A stretch of DNA of 64,000 nt from Climacium dendroides. Lineage: Eukaryota > Streptophyta > Bryopsida > Hypnales > Climaciaceae. Positions 48,100 to 59,259 of this stretch are shown here, piece after piece. The stretch is taken from positions 28,227,538-28,291,537 of the forward strand of contig OX467091.1 in NCBI GenBank assembly GCA_950106755.1. Direction: 5' to 3'. Positions within the stretch are counted from its first letter, which is position 1, and each line of letters begins with the position of its first letter. Both the position numbers and the translations under genes were made by a program. The notes beneath the pieces were generated by a model that saw only the letters and a list, made by a program, of their open reading frames with translations, made no database searches and was not told the DNA's origin.

Positions 48100-49560
48100 T
48101 TAGTATAGAACAACTATCTCGTTAACTCCAATCTCATTGATCACTTTAGAAATGCAAACGTGACAATGTAAGGTCCACTTGGCTTTTTGAAAGACGAAGT
48201 TGCAGTAGTATCATGTTCATTAGTTTTCTAAAGTTGAGTTGCAGTAGTATCACATTTTAGGTTCGGTAGTATCACATTCAGTGACAACAATATCATGTTG
48301 AACTATGGAGTCACAGTACCTCAATCACTACCTCTTCAAAAAAAATTTAAATCTAAGAGGTCTTTGTCAATTGGGGGATACCACCGTCGAATCCAATAGT
48401 CCATGCACGGAATCCAACAGGACCCCTAGTTCTCCCTCTTCACAGTAGAATGTCAGGTTCATTTTCTAATCGACTTCGAATGGATCTCAAGAAGTCCACG
48501 CATGGAAATAAAAAAACTATACGTCCGAACTCAGGAAAAACAAGAAGAAACAAAATAAAAGACCCCAGATGTGGGGGTCCAGGAGATGTTGGAAGCTCAA
48601 CCGTTGGATCCGACAGTCTAGGATCTCGTGTCTGCTTCATCCTCTAGATCTGGGGTTCCATATTTTATGATTTAATTTGGACCGTTAGATCAAACTATTC
48701 AGATCGCGGATTTGAGAACATCTCGAAATCTTTGCAGAGTAGTCATTCTAGATCTATAGTAGATTAATCATTTTCAATGATTTCGAATGCGAGATTCTTA
48801 CAAATGTGAACATCTTAGGATGTTCTAGTTTAGGACATGCGGCAGTCTAACTGTAGTGAACATTTTAGAATCTTTTATAAGTCTAGATCCTTCCCTATCT
48901 TGTATTTAGAGATTTGATAAGGTATAGACATGTACGTTTTGATTATCGGTAGTAGTTCAAATTTGAATAAGTAGTTCTTCAAATAATCTATTATTTTAGG
49001 AAGGAATTATTGGTCCTTTGTTCTCTAAAGATGTCAAGGTATTCACTTTGGTAGGTCTTAGGATCAATTTTAAATTTCTATTTCAGTCATTTCCTTGTGA
49101 ATGAATGTCATTATCCTTTAAAATGGAGAGGTATTAATCTCATTTTAGAGATAGCTCCTTATAGATTTGAGGCCCACTTGTAAAGATACCTTCAGGTTCT
49201 TCATGAATCCTAATCAAATATGACTGAGGTTTAGGGAGAACCTGAAGGTATCCCTACAAGTAGACTCCAATTCATGGTATTATAAATGAACTTAATAATA
49301 GTCATTACCAATATATCTCATTGATTCCTTTATAATTGATTTTTCAGTGGACCATAATATTTCTATATTCTATTCATATTATCTTTGGAATTGATTTGTA
49401 TTTTTAATAGTAAATTATTTGTTCAAGAGTTACATAGAAGACAATGTCTTTGACATACGAAGCTTCATTCTCCATTACTTTGAATCTTATAGTTGACCAA
49501 GAAATTGTTGAATTTGTTGTTTGAACTACAGGAAGGACCTCTAGGGAGTACTTCAATACC
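48100..49560. other. AT-rich intergenic DNA, no gene
   Basis: No credible coding frame. Two related stretches, AGGTATCCCTACAAGTAGAC (49,227) and the reverse complement form CTTGTAAAGATACCTTCAGG (49,179), make a small inverted repeat. Confidence 0.45.
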
Positions 49561-49565
49561 CATTG

Positions 49566-49926
49566 TACATCTCAAACTTAAGGACAGACGGATTATTAAC
49601 AAATATCGTACTGATTCAGTACCTTCATCACTACGTACTATAATCACATCGATTATATGCATTTTAACGCACTAAATCAGTGCGAAAACAATGAATATCA
49701 ATAGCGTACAATTTATGTACTTCAACTATACAATTGCTATGTAGTTTTGACACAACAATTGTATAGTTAAAGTACAAAAACTGTACACTATTGATATTCA
49801 TTGTTTTCGCACTGATTTAGTGCATAAAAATGCACATAATCAATGCGATTATAGTACGTAGCGATGAAGGCACTAAATCAGTACGATATTTGTTACTAAT
49901 CTGTCTGTCCTTAAGTTTGAGATGTA
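49566..49926. repeat. 361-bp fold-back (MITE-like) element
   Basis: The left end TACATCTCAAACTTAAGGAC and the right end (its reverse complement, finishing GTTTGAGATGTA at 49,926) are the tips of arms about 170 bp long, with a short loop around 49,740-49,750. Arm identity is high with scattered differences. There is no coding frame. It ends about 50 bp before the small ORF at 49,978, so it may contribute its promoter or leader. Confidence 0.85.
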
Positions 49927-49977
49927 GAGCCTGACAAAGCAGGACCTTTTGAGCCACTCACACCGGCACATACACCC

Positions 49978-50364
49978 ATGGACGTCTCGAGTGACGCAAA
50001 AGAGGACGAAGCCGAGAAGGAGGATGTAGTAAGTTGCTATGACGTCATGGATGCCGTAGAACGAGTAGCAGATGCCTTTGAGAGTTCAATATTAAGTCGA
50101 GTGAGTGACACTAGGGCACGCATGCATTGTGAGCGTTTGGCTAGAATCATGATGATGGCTAGGGATAGGAATAGACCAATCAGGTTTATATCTTCTGAGA
50201 GTTCTGACACTGAGTATAGTTCAAAGAGTCAGATTTCCATCACTATAGATGGTCCAATGATGGAGGGATTTTTTCAATGTGATTGTAGCACCATTCAGGG
50301 TAGACAAGAGGTTGTCATCATTCACCTTAGTTCCGATTCAGAGGTGGATGTTGACATTGATTGA
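49978..50364 (+). CDS. Small acidic ORF with SUMO-interaction-like motif, copy 2
   Basis: A 128-residue open frame beginning MDVSSDAKEDEAEKEDVVSC. It aligns by eye with the ORF at 2933-3385: DVMDAVERVADAFESSILSR parallels DILDACDRAADQLDEPCCSR, ISSESSDTEYSSK parallels SPESSETEYSSS, and the end VVIIHLSSDSEVDVDID parallels IVLIHLSSDSNASVEID. The VVIIHLSSDSE part is a textbook-shaped SUMO-interaction motif. It is intact although the larger ORF behind it is broken. Spacing to the next ORF is 232 bp, almost the same as in copy 1. Confidence 0.5.
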   Translation: MDVSSDAKEDEAEKEDVVSCYDVMDAVERVADAFESSILSRVSDTRARMHCERLARIMMMARDRNRPIRFISSESSDTEYSSKSQISITIDGPMMEGFFQCDCSTIQGRQEVVIIHLSSDSEVDVDID

Positions 50365-50596
50365 TTCCAATCACTTGGAATCATTTTGTGCTGACACTGA
50401 TGTAGACCTTTGCATGTCTAATATGAACATTTGTTTTATATAATTTGAAATGATTAGTGGTTAAATATTGCCATGTTATTCCATTTGAAGTCCTTGAGTA
50501 ATTCACCAACATTCTCAATGGATGCATTTAATTTTTAATTTTTATTCTCATGTTTCAAGTCTGTGACTGTTAATTTATTACTTCTTGTACTAGCAG

Positions 50597-53500
50597 ATGG
50601 ATGCATCTCTTTTAGTTCTGTCACAGGATGAAACTGTATTGGGAATCCAAATCAACAATGACACCCCTCAGTTGGACATTGGAGGTGAAGATGAAGGGGA
50701 GTTCGTGGATGAAGAGGTGACGGTAGATGTCTTAGAAGAAGAAGATAAAGACTTGGATGAGGATGAATTGCAGTCGTATCACAAGGTGGATTCGGTCAAG
50801 ACCATTGCATCTCTCAAGATGAAGCCTGAGCATCTCTTTTGACTTCGAATCCCGCTCTGCCGAATGGTGGCCATGCCTATGGTAAGGCCCACACTTGCTT
50901 ATGATATAAAGTTGCTTGAGCAAGAGTTCAACAGAGGATACCGAGATGGACCCGCGGTCTTTTATGTGACAACAACAATTGAAGCCGGAGAAAATTCATC
51001 ATTCACTGAGGAGGAGATGGAGGGGTGGTATCCGTTGTGGAAAAAGAGGAATGACATCTTCAATGCCAAGGTTGAGGCCATACCCGAGTTGAGGTTTTTG
51101 AAAAACCTGAAGTTCTTTGTCTGTGACGGTAATCATAGGCTCTTTTCTTGGATGAGCTATATCAACAAGAAGCACTCCAAGGATTGGAATTGGCATTGTG
51201 CCGTGGACTCAATTGTTCTTGAGACCAAGGGGAAGACAAAGTTGGTCATGCATGTGATGCATGACATAAACAAGTGAGTAATTCATGTAGAAATAATTCA
51301 ATGTCATCACTTGATTTTGATTTTGATTTTAAAATGTTTCATCTGGTCTTCAAACCATTTAAGAATGTTGTTTCCAATAATTGCAGGTCTACAAAGGACT
51401 TACACATGAAAACCAACCTCGTCCATACTTTATACCGCGTTCAAAAGTATGGACTTCTTCCTATCCAGTGATTCAATGACATGTTGAGGCCGTTGGAACT
51501 CAAACGTTGCGGGACAGCAAAATAAAAAAGGACTTGGTACTCTATGCCCCTTGAGGTGTTTACAACTTTTCTTTTTCAGGTGAGAAATCCTTTGGATTAG
51601 TTCACTATAACTCATTTTGGCTTCTATTTGAATATGGTTATTCTAGTACATTTTGATTGTAAATTGAATATGCTTTTTCTATCTGATCTTCTCTTCTTTA
51701 ATGCTCATTATTCATGAATTTCTTCTTGTCATTGGATTTGTACAGCAAGAGATATCCCAAGCAATAGATGCTGCACTTCGGAAATACAATGAAATCACAC
51801 AAGAGGAAAAAACTCCTCAGGGACTTGAACAGGCCATGAGAGCTGGAGCAAAGGAAAAGACCAGGAAGTAGAATGTGAAGATGACAAAGCTGGTCACGGT
51901 GGCCAACCCGACTCTTATGCCGAAATTTCTAGCAGGTACGTTTCATCCACACATTCTCATTGGATGACAATAATCTTGAATGGAGTTCAAACTATAATTT
52001 ACATTGTGGATATTTTCGGGGTAGGTGGAGAAACATTGGAGTGCAAATGAGGTCCCTGAAATGACTCTTGAGAAACTTCAAATGGTGGCCACTTGCAACA
52101 CCACTCCTCTCTACAAGACTAACTTGTTGAAGTGGTGGAACTCCTCAATGCCATCACGTGATGCTAGATGGCTTCCATCGAAGCCCATATTGGAGACACT
52201 ATTGGGCCTTTCTTGAATAGATTTGTGTGGTATGCTGGCATAAGTGTTTCATTGGAAATTGTTAAGATCTTCAAATTTTGAGAACCTGAAAGGTAGTAAT
52301 AAATGAAATTATATATTCTATAAATTCTTGTAACACAATACATATTCTTTGGAATGATCCAATTTACGGTTTTTATAGATTGAAGATGCAGCCAATGAAT
52401 ACTTCGAGGAAGTGGTCAAGCAGGACGACATCAACATCAATATGAATACTCCACTGCAACCCGAGACCTTGTCGGATTATTTAGAAGGGTGGAGGAGGAA
52501 GATCTGGGATCAAGGCTTCATGGTTCACCTTAGAGGAACAAACCACTTCAAGAAAAATGACAACTTCATCACATATGAGGGTGCGAAGTAGGTAGTGTGA
52601 AGGGTTCTTTTCTGGTATGTTTCAAATACTTTATAATAATTTGATTCATAATACGTGAGCATTTTCCATTATGCAATGTCCTTGTTTTATTGGATATATG
52701 AATTTTGGAAAAGAAAATGGAAATATAGAAGAGGTCAAAAATTAAAGGGTCCATGAGGTACCTCTAAGACCACTGTTGGATCCAACAGTGGGTGGAGTGG
52801 TATTTGTTAAACCCCCTAATTTTGTTACCTCAAAGTCCTAAAATGAATATTTTTCATCCCAATTTCCATAGGGATATGGTCTTGATCCTTCATGGACATT
52901 GTGTCCTATTATTTGGCAGATACTTCAAGCACGAGCTAGAGGCAAAAGGGGCAATTGACAGAAAAGACTTGCCTCCATTTCTCTCAAATTTTTTTGACCG
53001 CAATTCTGCGGACTACATGTACACGCCAAATTAGCTGCGGACATACACCACGACTCACCTCAGTGGCGGAAGATGGTACATTGATTGCCCCATTACCTAC
53101 ACACATCCATCAGAGCTACAACTGTGGCAGTTCCTTGGAGGGACTTGGAACTATTGATATGGATGTGGACAAGTTTGTAGGGCTCAATGATAAGCAAAGG
53201 AAGAGGGCCATTGCAAGGAGGGATACCAATGACAGGAAAAAAGCAGCTCGCCTCCAAGTTGTTCTAGACAACAAGGAGAAGAGAGAGGCAAAGCTTGGGG
53301 CCAAGTTGACTGAAAAGGAGAAGGAGGAGAAGGCCAAGGCAAAAGAAAAGAAAAAGGACAACGTTGGAGACATAATTCCATCATCATCAACAATAGATCA
53401 AAACTCGCAAATGGAAGGTGGAGTTCACATTGGGATGAAGAGGAAGGCGGTGCTGCCGGAGTTCACCAAAGATGTTATAACACAAGGAATAGAAGTAATT

Positions 53501-55108
53501 GACATTGCTAATGATGACAACGTGACCTCGGAGGAGTTGGTGCTCAACGTCTCCATTGAAGACGCTGTCGACAATGAAAAAACGCAGGGCTCCAATTGCT
53601 ACACCAAAGTTATGGATTTTCTGAAGAAGATAAAGTACATGTTTTTTAATCAAAAGTTTGATATAAAAAATACACAGCTACACCTTCTTCCTAATGAGGA
53701 CTTATTACTTGACATTTTGTATTTGTAGATGATAATAGGGAAGGTCAAGGTGTATAATAGAGTGGTCAATCAATGGCTGGGATTCAACCTCATGCTCTTT
53801 GACTGCCAAGAATATTTGCCGATGCCGGGGGTGTCGGCTCCAGATACTCACGTGCCTTTCTGGAACTCAGATCCAAAGTACAACATGATCAATGAAGCAT
53901 TTTTCTTTGCAAAAAAACATTTGTAGGACCATGGCTGCATTGTGGTGTTCCATTTATGGAGTGTAGACGCCAAAAGTACCATTGTAGGACTATGTGAAGG
54001 GTATCCTATAATGGTGAAAAAGAAAGAGTGGATGGGCATGAATCGAGTGTATTTGACTTCGGCTATTGACCAAATAAGCACGATATGAATTTTCCTAACC
54101 TTGATAATGTATTGTGTACTTCTAGTTTTATATTTTCATTCAATTTTTTAATGTATATGTTCTTTTAATGCTTATAGACTTTGAAGTTTGGCATCTCATT
54201 CTTGGTAAAAGACCTAGGTGCAAGTGGAAAATCTGAATTCATTTTTAGGCGCTCAGCAACAATGATGAAGGCCAAAGTGGACCTTAAGCGTGATGACTTG
54301 TTGATGAACTACACCACCGAGGATTCCATGATGATGAACGATAGGGATCGAAGGCCATGGCGAGGGGCTTGAGAAAAGGACGCCCGCTTATTACGGCACA
54401 TCATTGAAGAAACCACCGACGAAGGAGACGTGGTTCTCAATTGCACAGCATCACATGTGAGTACTAATGTGAACATGTGTATATTCCATCACTATGTCGT
54501 ACACAAAATCATTGAGGTAGTGATTTTATTTCTATTTCTTTTAGGTGCCTCTATTACGGCGTGTCGTGCGACAAGGCGCCACATTGTGGCATTGGAGGCA
54601 GACAAGGAGATTTTTGCAGCAATCCTTGAGCCCATGAAAAAGACCGTCCCTCTTGTTACGACAGTAGTGGTTATCGAAGTGCCACCAGTTGTAGTTTCAC
54701 AGGATCCAGACGCGATGACTGTAAAAATGCGGAAGTTCGTTCGACGAGATAGACCTAGTAAGTAAATTTCTCTTTTTATGAATTATTGGTCTGCATGGTA
54801 CTTGTAAGGTTTCATGAATCTAACATTCAAGCATTTCTATTTGCAGCAACAAAGGATTGATAGCAGCAGATGCCGTGAAGAAGAAACGAAGACTTATCTT
54901 GAGTCCGGAGAAGTCATTTGATCTTCCAATCTATGTAGAGCAACTGGCATCGGTGTTTGTTGAGTTTAGTACTTCAAAGCCCAAACGTCGTAAACCTTCG
55001 TACGCTCTAAATGTCTTGCAATTCATAGATGGATCACCATTCGAGGATAGAGAGACTTTTGATTCTTCTAGTGACAAAGATTCTACGACTAAATTTACAG
55101 CAACTTAG
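50597..55108 (+). pseudogene. ParB-like plus methyltransferase-like gene, copy 2 (decayed)
   Basis: Paralogue of the gene at 1-2712, with the same exon order. Exon 1 (50,597-51,273) reads VDSVKTIASLKMKPEHLF*, LRIPLCRMV, KFFVCDGNHRLFSWMSYI and MHDINK; the stop corresponds to an arginine-rich stretch in copy 1, as a CGA to TGA change would give. Following exons keep HMKTNLVHTLYRVQKYGLLP, QEISQAIDAALRKYNEI, NEVPEMTLEKLQMVATCNTT, EGWRRKIWDQGF, RKDLPPFLSNFFDRNSADYM and a KEKEEKAKAKEKKK coiled coil, but have stops near 51,470, 51,523, 51,870, 52,590 and 53,033 and frame changes near 52,205 and 53,140. The C-terminal part, from 53,729, is described separately. At least eight lesions make it non-functional as a full protein. 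Confidence 0.65.
53729..54770 (+). pseudogene. Permuted DNA amino-methyltransferase-like domain (3' half of copy 2)
   Basis: Three exon pieces. 53,729-54,088 has LMLFDCQEYLPMPG, where a catalytic (D/N/S)PP(Y/W)-like loop would lie, then NEAFFFAKKHL*DHGCIVVF, like the strand after the loop. 54,181-54,456 has SEFIFRRSA, LLRHIIEETTDEGDVVLNC. 54,545-54,765 has ASITACRATRRHIVALEADK. The last two together form the shape GDVVLNC-x-GASITAC..RHIVALEAD, the AdoMet-binding motif I and acid loop of N4/N6 amino-methyltransferases. Motif I after the catalytic region is the beta-class (permuted) order. The two pieces are one base out of frame at the splice, and stops occur at HL*DHG and RGA*EKD. The classic DPPY/SPPW is not intact, so the assignment is inference. 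Confidence 0.5.
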
Positions 55109-55199
55109 ACTCATGAGATTGATGTATCTTATGAGCCTGCACCATTCTGTTTTGATTTTCATGATGATTAGATTTGTGTGTTTTATGGCTACATGTTGT

Positions 55200-58100
55200 G
55201 TGATTGATTTATCTTGACACCCTTGCAATCCGGATATTGTCTAGCAATCGAGTGTGATCCATAGAGTCTTCAATACTAAAAAAGGAGAAGGAAGAGTCAA
55301 ATAAATGTACACTAGTTGAAGTGCCTAACCAAATAAAATATTTGAAGTAAAAAAATACATTCTCACCAAATGAAGTGTGTAGCCACAAAAAAATGTAGTG
55401 TAACCTACAAACCCAAAATTAACAAAGTGTCTTTGCCCCCCATAAAAAGGTCAAAGACTAGTAAAAAAATTCATAGCGTTCAAAGTAGAATATTCAAAAT
55501 TGGAAGGGCAAAAATAAAATTCATCCTAAACTCAAAATTGAATCTTACTTCGAAAATTAGTGTTTGAGAATTAAACAAAATTTAAAGTAACCAAAATGCA
55601 AATGTTGAAGCATGTTTTTATCATTCAATTCATAAGTCACTCAAAATTTGAAAGAACAATGAGCTAACCATTCTTGAAAAATATAGATTCAATGCATGCA
55701 CAATCATAGGTACATCCACAGTCATGGGTAACTCACTCTTTTTTTCATTTTTTTTTCTGCTCACAAGCTCACGCTTTCAGACTTGCATGCTAGCAACCCT
55801 GTCACGTAAGGTAACATGAGAGCCATTTTACATTGACTTATAGTGTTAGATGAACTCTGATACTATAAGTAGGAGTTCTAGTAGGAATTGTTTTTAGTTT
55901 TGGATGGATTTCATCCAAAATTTAGAGTTCATCCATCATAGAGGTTGGTGTTTAGGTGGAGAAGGCTTCTTGACTTGACATTGTTGTCAAGTCAAGTTTT
56001 GTGAGCATTTTTGAAAGATAGTTTTGTGATTTATTTTACTTGGAGATGATATTATTCATTTAGTGAAGTCTTCACCTTCTCTCCTACGTTTGTATTCTTA
56101 GATTTTTTTCTTCATGAAGTGAGAGCCACTTGACTTTGTGTGTAGATGCAATAATTTCTCCTTGAAGATGTGTTTGTTATGCATTCTTGCTTAGTTTGTG
56201 ATTGAATATTTGGTATTAGTTGTGGCACTCAATTTGTTGTCTACTACGATCTTTATTTACACAACATTTGCATAGTTGAATGGCAATTTCTAAATTTTAG
56301 TTTTCCTTCTATTAGTTATTGTACTTCCAATAGTATTGGGTGGTTTGGTTTTTCATAAATACAAGCAAAAGCGCCAAAAATTTGCTATAAAATGTTAATT
56401 AGCTCAGATAATTACAATTGGCACTCACCTTTGATAAGCTAAGAGTTTATACCACTAGTTTAAACCCCTCTAGCTTGTAGGGTCCACATGAAAAATAATT
56501 GGATATTTAAGAAAAAAAATTGGATGCCATGTACTATATAGGATACAACTCCACTTGTCTCTTAAACACCTTCACCATCTATAGTCTATAGTGATCTCAC
56601 TTTACATAATAAACACATCATAGTATATACTTTTTGGTTGCAAAGGTATTTAATAAGTAATATAATATTGTCAAAATAATCAAATATATTAAACTTTCTT
56701 GTTTTTCTAATTTGGTAAATTATTGTAAAAACATCCTAAAATCTATTGGATTAAATAAATTTTAACAAAACACTGTCAAAAATCAAATCCACTAAAACTA
56801 GTACAAAAACTCCCTTTATTTGCATTCCTCTTATTTTTTTTGGACATCTTTCATATTCAATTTATTAAGATCTTATTAAAACATGTTAAATTTAGCAAAT
56901 TTTGATGTGTTAATATCCAAAAAAATTGTATTTATTTATTTTAATTATTTTGAATATTGATAGTAAAAAAAATCTTTTCTAATAGAATTCTTGTAGAACT
57001 TTACAAAATATGTTAAACTTCATAGTTCCTAATAGGTTTTTAACAAAAAAGTTATTAAATATGACAAATATTAACCATGTAGTCCCTCTGTTAAACATGA
57101 CTACATGGTTAAAAGCTATTAGGCACAATATTTGTCATAACTTTTGACTACATGGTTAAAAAGTTATTACATGATATGTAATTTTTGTTGTTTGGTGGGC
57201 AATTTGGATAGCTCAAAAAAAAAATTCATAACAAATCACTTTTTTAAGAAATAAAAATTTGAAATTCATTTTTAAAATTTATATTTATATAGAAAGCTCT
57301 AAATCATTTCATTTTGATTAATAAGATGAAAGTTATGAGGAGTCTTAGTTTGCGGATAGTTATAGATTTTTCATTCTAAAATAAACTTTGAAGTTCTTTA
57401 TTTAACTCAATTTTCAAAAAATTATTGAAAAAATAAAATCATAGGATGTAAACTGTTTATTACAACATTGCAACCATTGGGATTGGCATTTTTCAATTCC
57501 ATAACTTTTTAACAATTTACTATTTCAAATCATTTTCTAGTTCTTTTTACTTATTATTTTTTTCCTATATGTTATACAATTCTAAATGATTTGAAAGTTC
57601 TCAAGCATATAACCAACTTGCCTTGAAGAGTGAATCTTATGAAGCACCATCAACATAGACATTTTTTCATACAAATGCGACCTTGTGAAATGCAACTTCC
57701 TAGTTTTTCATAGGGCCTTCAAAAGGATTTTTGTTAATCTAAATGCTAATTTTTTGCAATCTACATGGTGAAAATTTCTGATATTTTTTTCCACATATTC
57801 TCAAACTAGTGCACTACAAGATCCTATGGTTATATGTGTCCAATTTTTTAATTTATTTTTAATTAAAAAAAATTGGTACTTGTATAAGAAATGGCACTTT
57901 AGAGTGATTTTGGTGAAAATATCGTAAAAAATCTTTAAAGGTTAAGGAATTTTGTACCTAACAACAACTTTGATTTTTATTGAACAAGATTAGAAAATGA
58001 GGGAAGTTGGGAGACACTTTAGAGACACTTCTATCCTTTGAATATTTATTTTAGAAAGCTAAATTTTAAAGGGGTTAGGAGCGCATGCACAGGGGATTTT

Positions 58101-58480
58101 TTTAAGTACAATCATACTCAACTTCTAATTTTTAACATTCTTCATAAAACTATTGGTAAAATTTTACAAATTTGCAATGTTATTTAAGTAATAGATATTC
58201 ATGAATTCTTTCATTTCTTATGTGGTTTGTGTAACTTTAGCAATTTTTATTTATACTCAAATCTTGATTACATTTTTCAATTATAAAATATGAGGGATTT
58301 CTTGATTTCATGTAAATAAAATAATTTTTTTTGCAATAATAGAAAATTATTTTTGAAAAAAGTAGTAGCAATGTTTTTGTTATATACTTTTGTACATGCA
58401 CAAATATCTTAGATTTTCCAATACTTCTTTACATGTTACTTTTGACCAAAGATTAAAATAATATATTTTTTTTTATGGGC
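55200..58480. other. AT-rich intergenic DNA, no gene
   Basis: No coding frame above 65 codons. It contains a palindrome at 57,072-57,113 (TTAACCATGTAGTC against GACTACATGGTTAA) with a third copy of GACTACATGGTTAA at 57,144, and a GCTCACAAGCTCACGC patch near 55,760 shared with 12.85 kb. Confidence 0.5.
57072..57113. repeat. Short palindrome
   Basis: TTAACCATGTAGTC and GACTACATGGTTAA face each other with a 14-base spacer. A further GACTACATGGTTAA follows at 57,144, so this may be the end of a small inverted-repeat element. Confidence 0.7.
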
Positions 58481-58559
58481 CCCGTCAGGAGACGCTTACG
58501 CTCCCCCTGACGGGGAACTGACGGGGAACTGATGGTTTGTTATTGATGGTTTGTTACAG

Positions 58560-59036
58560 GAGATGGGCTACAAGTTCTACAGAATAATATCTTGATCCAC
58601 CGTGACCTTAAGCCTCAGGTTGGTAGTAATTGACTTTCTGCAATCATGCTGGTGGAGTTGTAATTTCATGTTCACTAGTTCTGGATTGAGAATTTAGGGT
58701 GCGTCGTCAATTTTAGCTTTACATTGATTTACTGACTTTGAGTGTCTTTTTTATTGTGGTGTTGTCTAAATTTCTTAAACGTTCTATGCAATTCATATAT
58801 TTTCTTCACTTTCTGGGTGTCTAACACGAGATCTTTTTGTTGCCTTGCAGAATCTGCTATTGTCTACAAATGATGATCATGCTATGCTAAATATTGACGA
58901 CTTCGGATTTGCTATGTCACTAATGCCATAGGGCATGACAGAGACCTTGTGTGGCAATCCTTTGTACATGGCTCTGGAGATTCTTTAGTCAAAGAGATAC
59001 GATGCAAAGTTAGATGTTCTTTAGCATCGTCTTTGC
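58560..59036 (+). pseudogene. ATG1-type autophagy kinase fragment
   Basis: Exon 58,560-58,618 reads GLQVLQNNILIHRDLKPQ and is followed, after a GT-AG intron, by exon 58,851-59,009: NLLLSTNDDHAMLNIDDFGF, then MSLMP*GMTETLCGNPLYMA and LEIL*SKRYDAK. These are the catalytic loop (HRDLKPQN), the DFG motif and the APE region (changed to ALE) of a Ser/Thr kinase; the NNIxIHRDLKPQNLLLS wording and KYDAK after the activation segment are those of plant ATG1. Two stops and loss of both the N-lobe and most of the C-lobe make it dead. The frame breaks after YDAK. Confidence 0.75.
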
Positions 59037-59038
59037 AG

Positions 59039-59257
59039 TATGAAGTTGAGATTGCACAAACTGATGGGAGGAAAATGACGTGTAGTGTTGGAATGTATGG
59101 AAGTGAGGAAGAAGCTTGGAAAGCTTATGATAGAGCGTTGTCCTTCATCAACAAGGACGGGGAAGTGGAGCATTGGAATGGTATCAAGAATTTTTGGCCG
59201 AGTAACTATATTGAGGAAAAAATTTTGGAGGCTAAAAAGAAATTGGTTTTCAGATAA
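59039..59257 (+). pseudogene. AP2/ERF-like domain scrap
   Basis: Immediately after the kinase scrap, a CTTTGCAG acceptor opens a frame of 72 codons: YEVEIAQTDGRKMTCSVGMY, GSEEEAWKAYDRALSF, NFWPSNYIEEKILEAKKK, then stop. The pattern GxYxSEEEAxxAYDRA..NG..NF..SxYxxE resembles the second half of an AP2/ERF DNA-binding domain, with conserved tryptophan and glycine positions altered. It is not part of any known ATG1, so the junction is an artificial join of two gene pieces. Confidence 0.4.
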
Positions 59258-59259
59258 AT

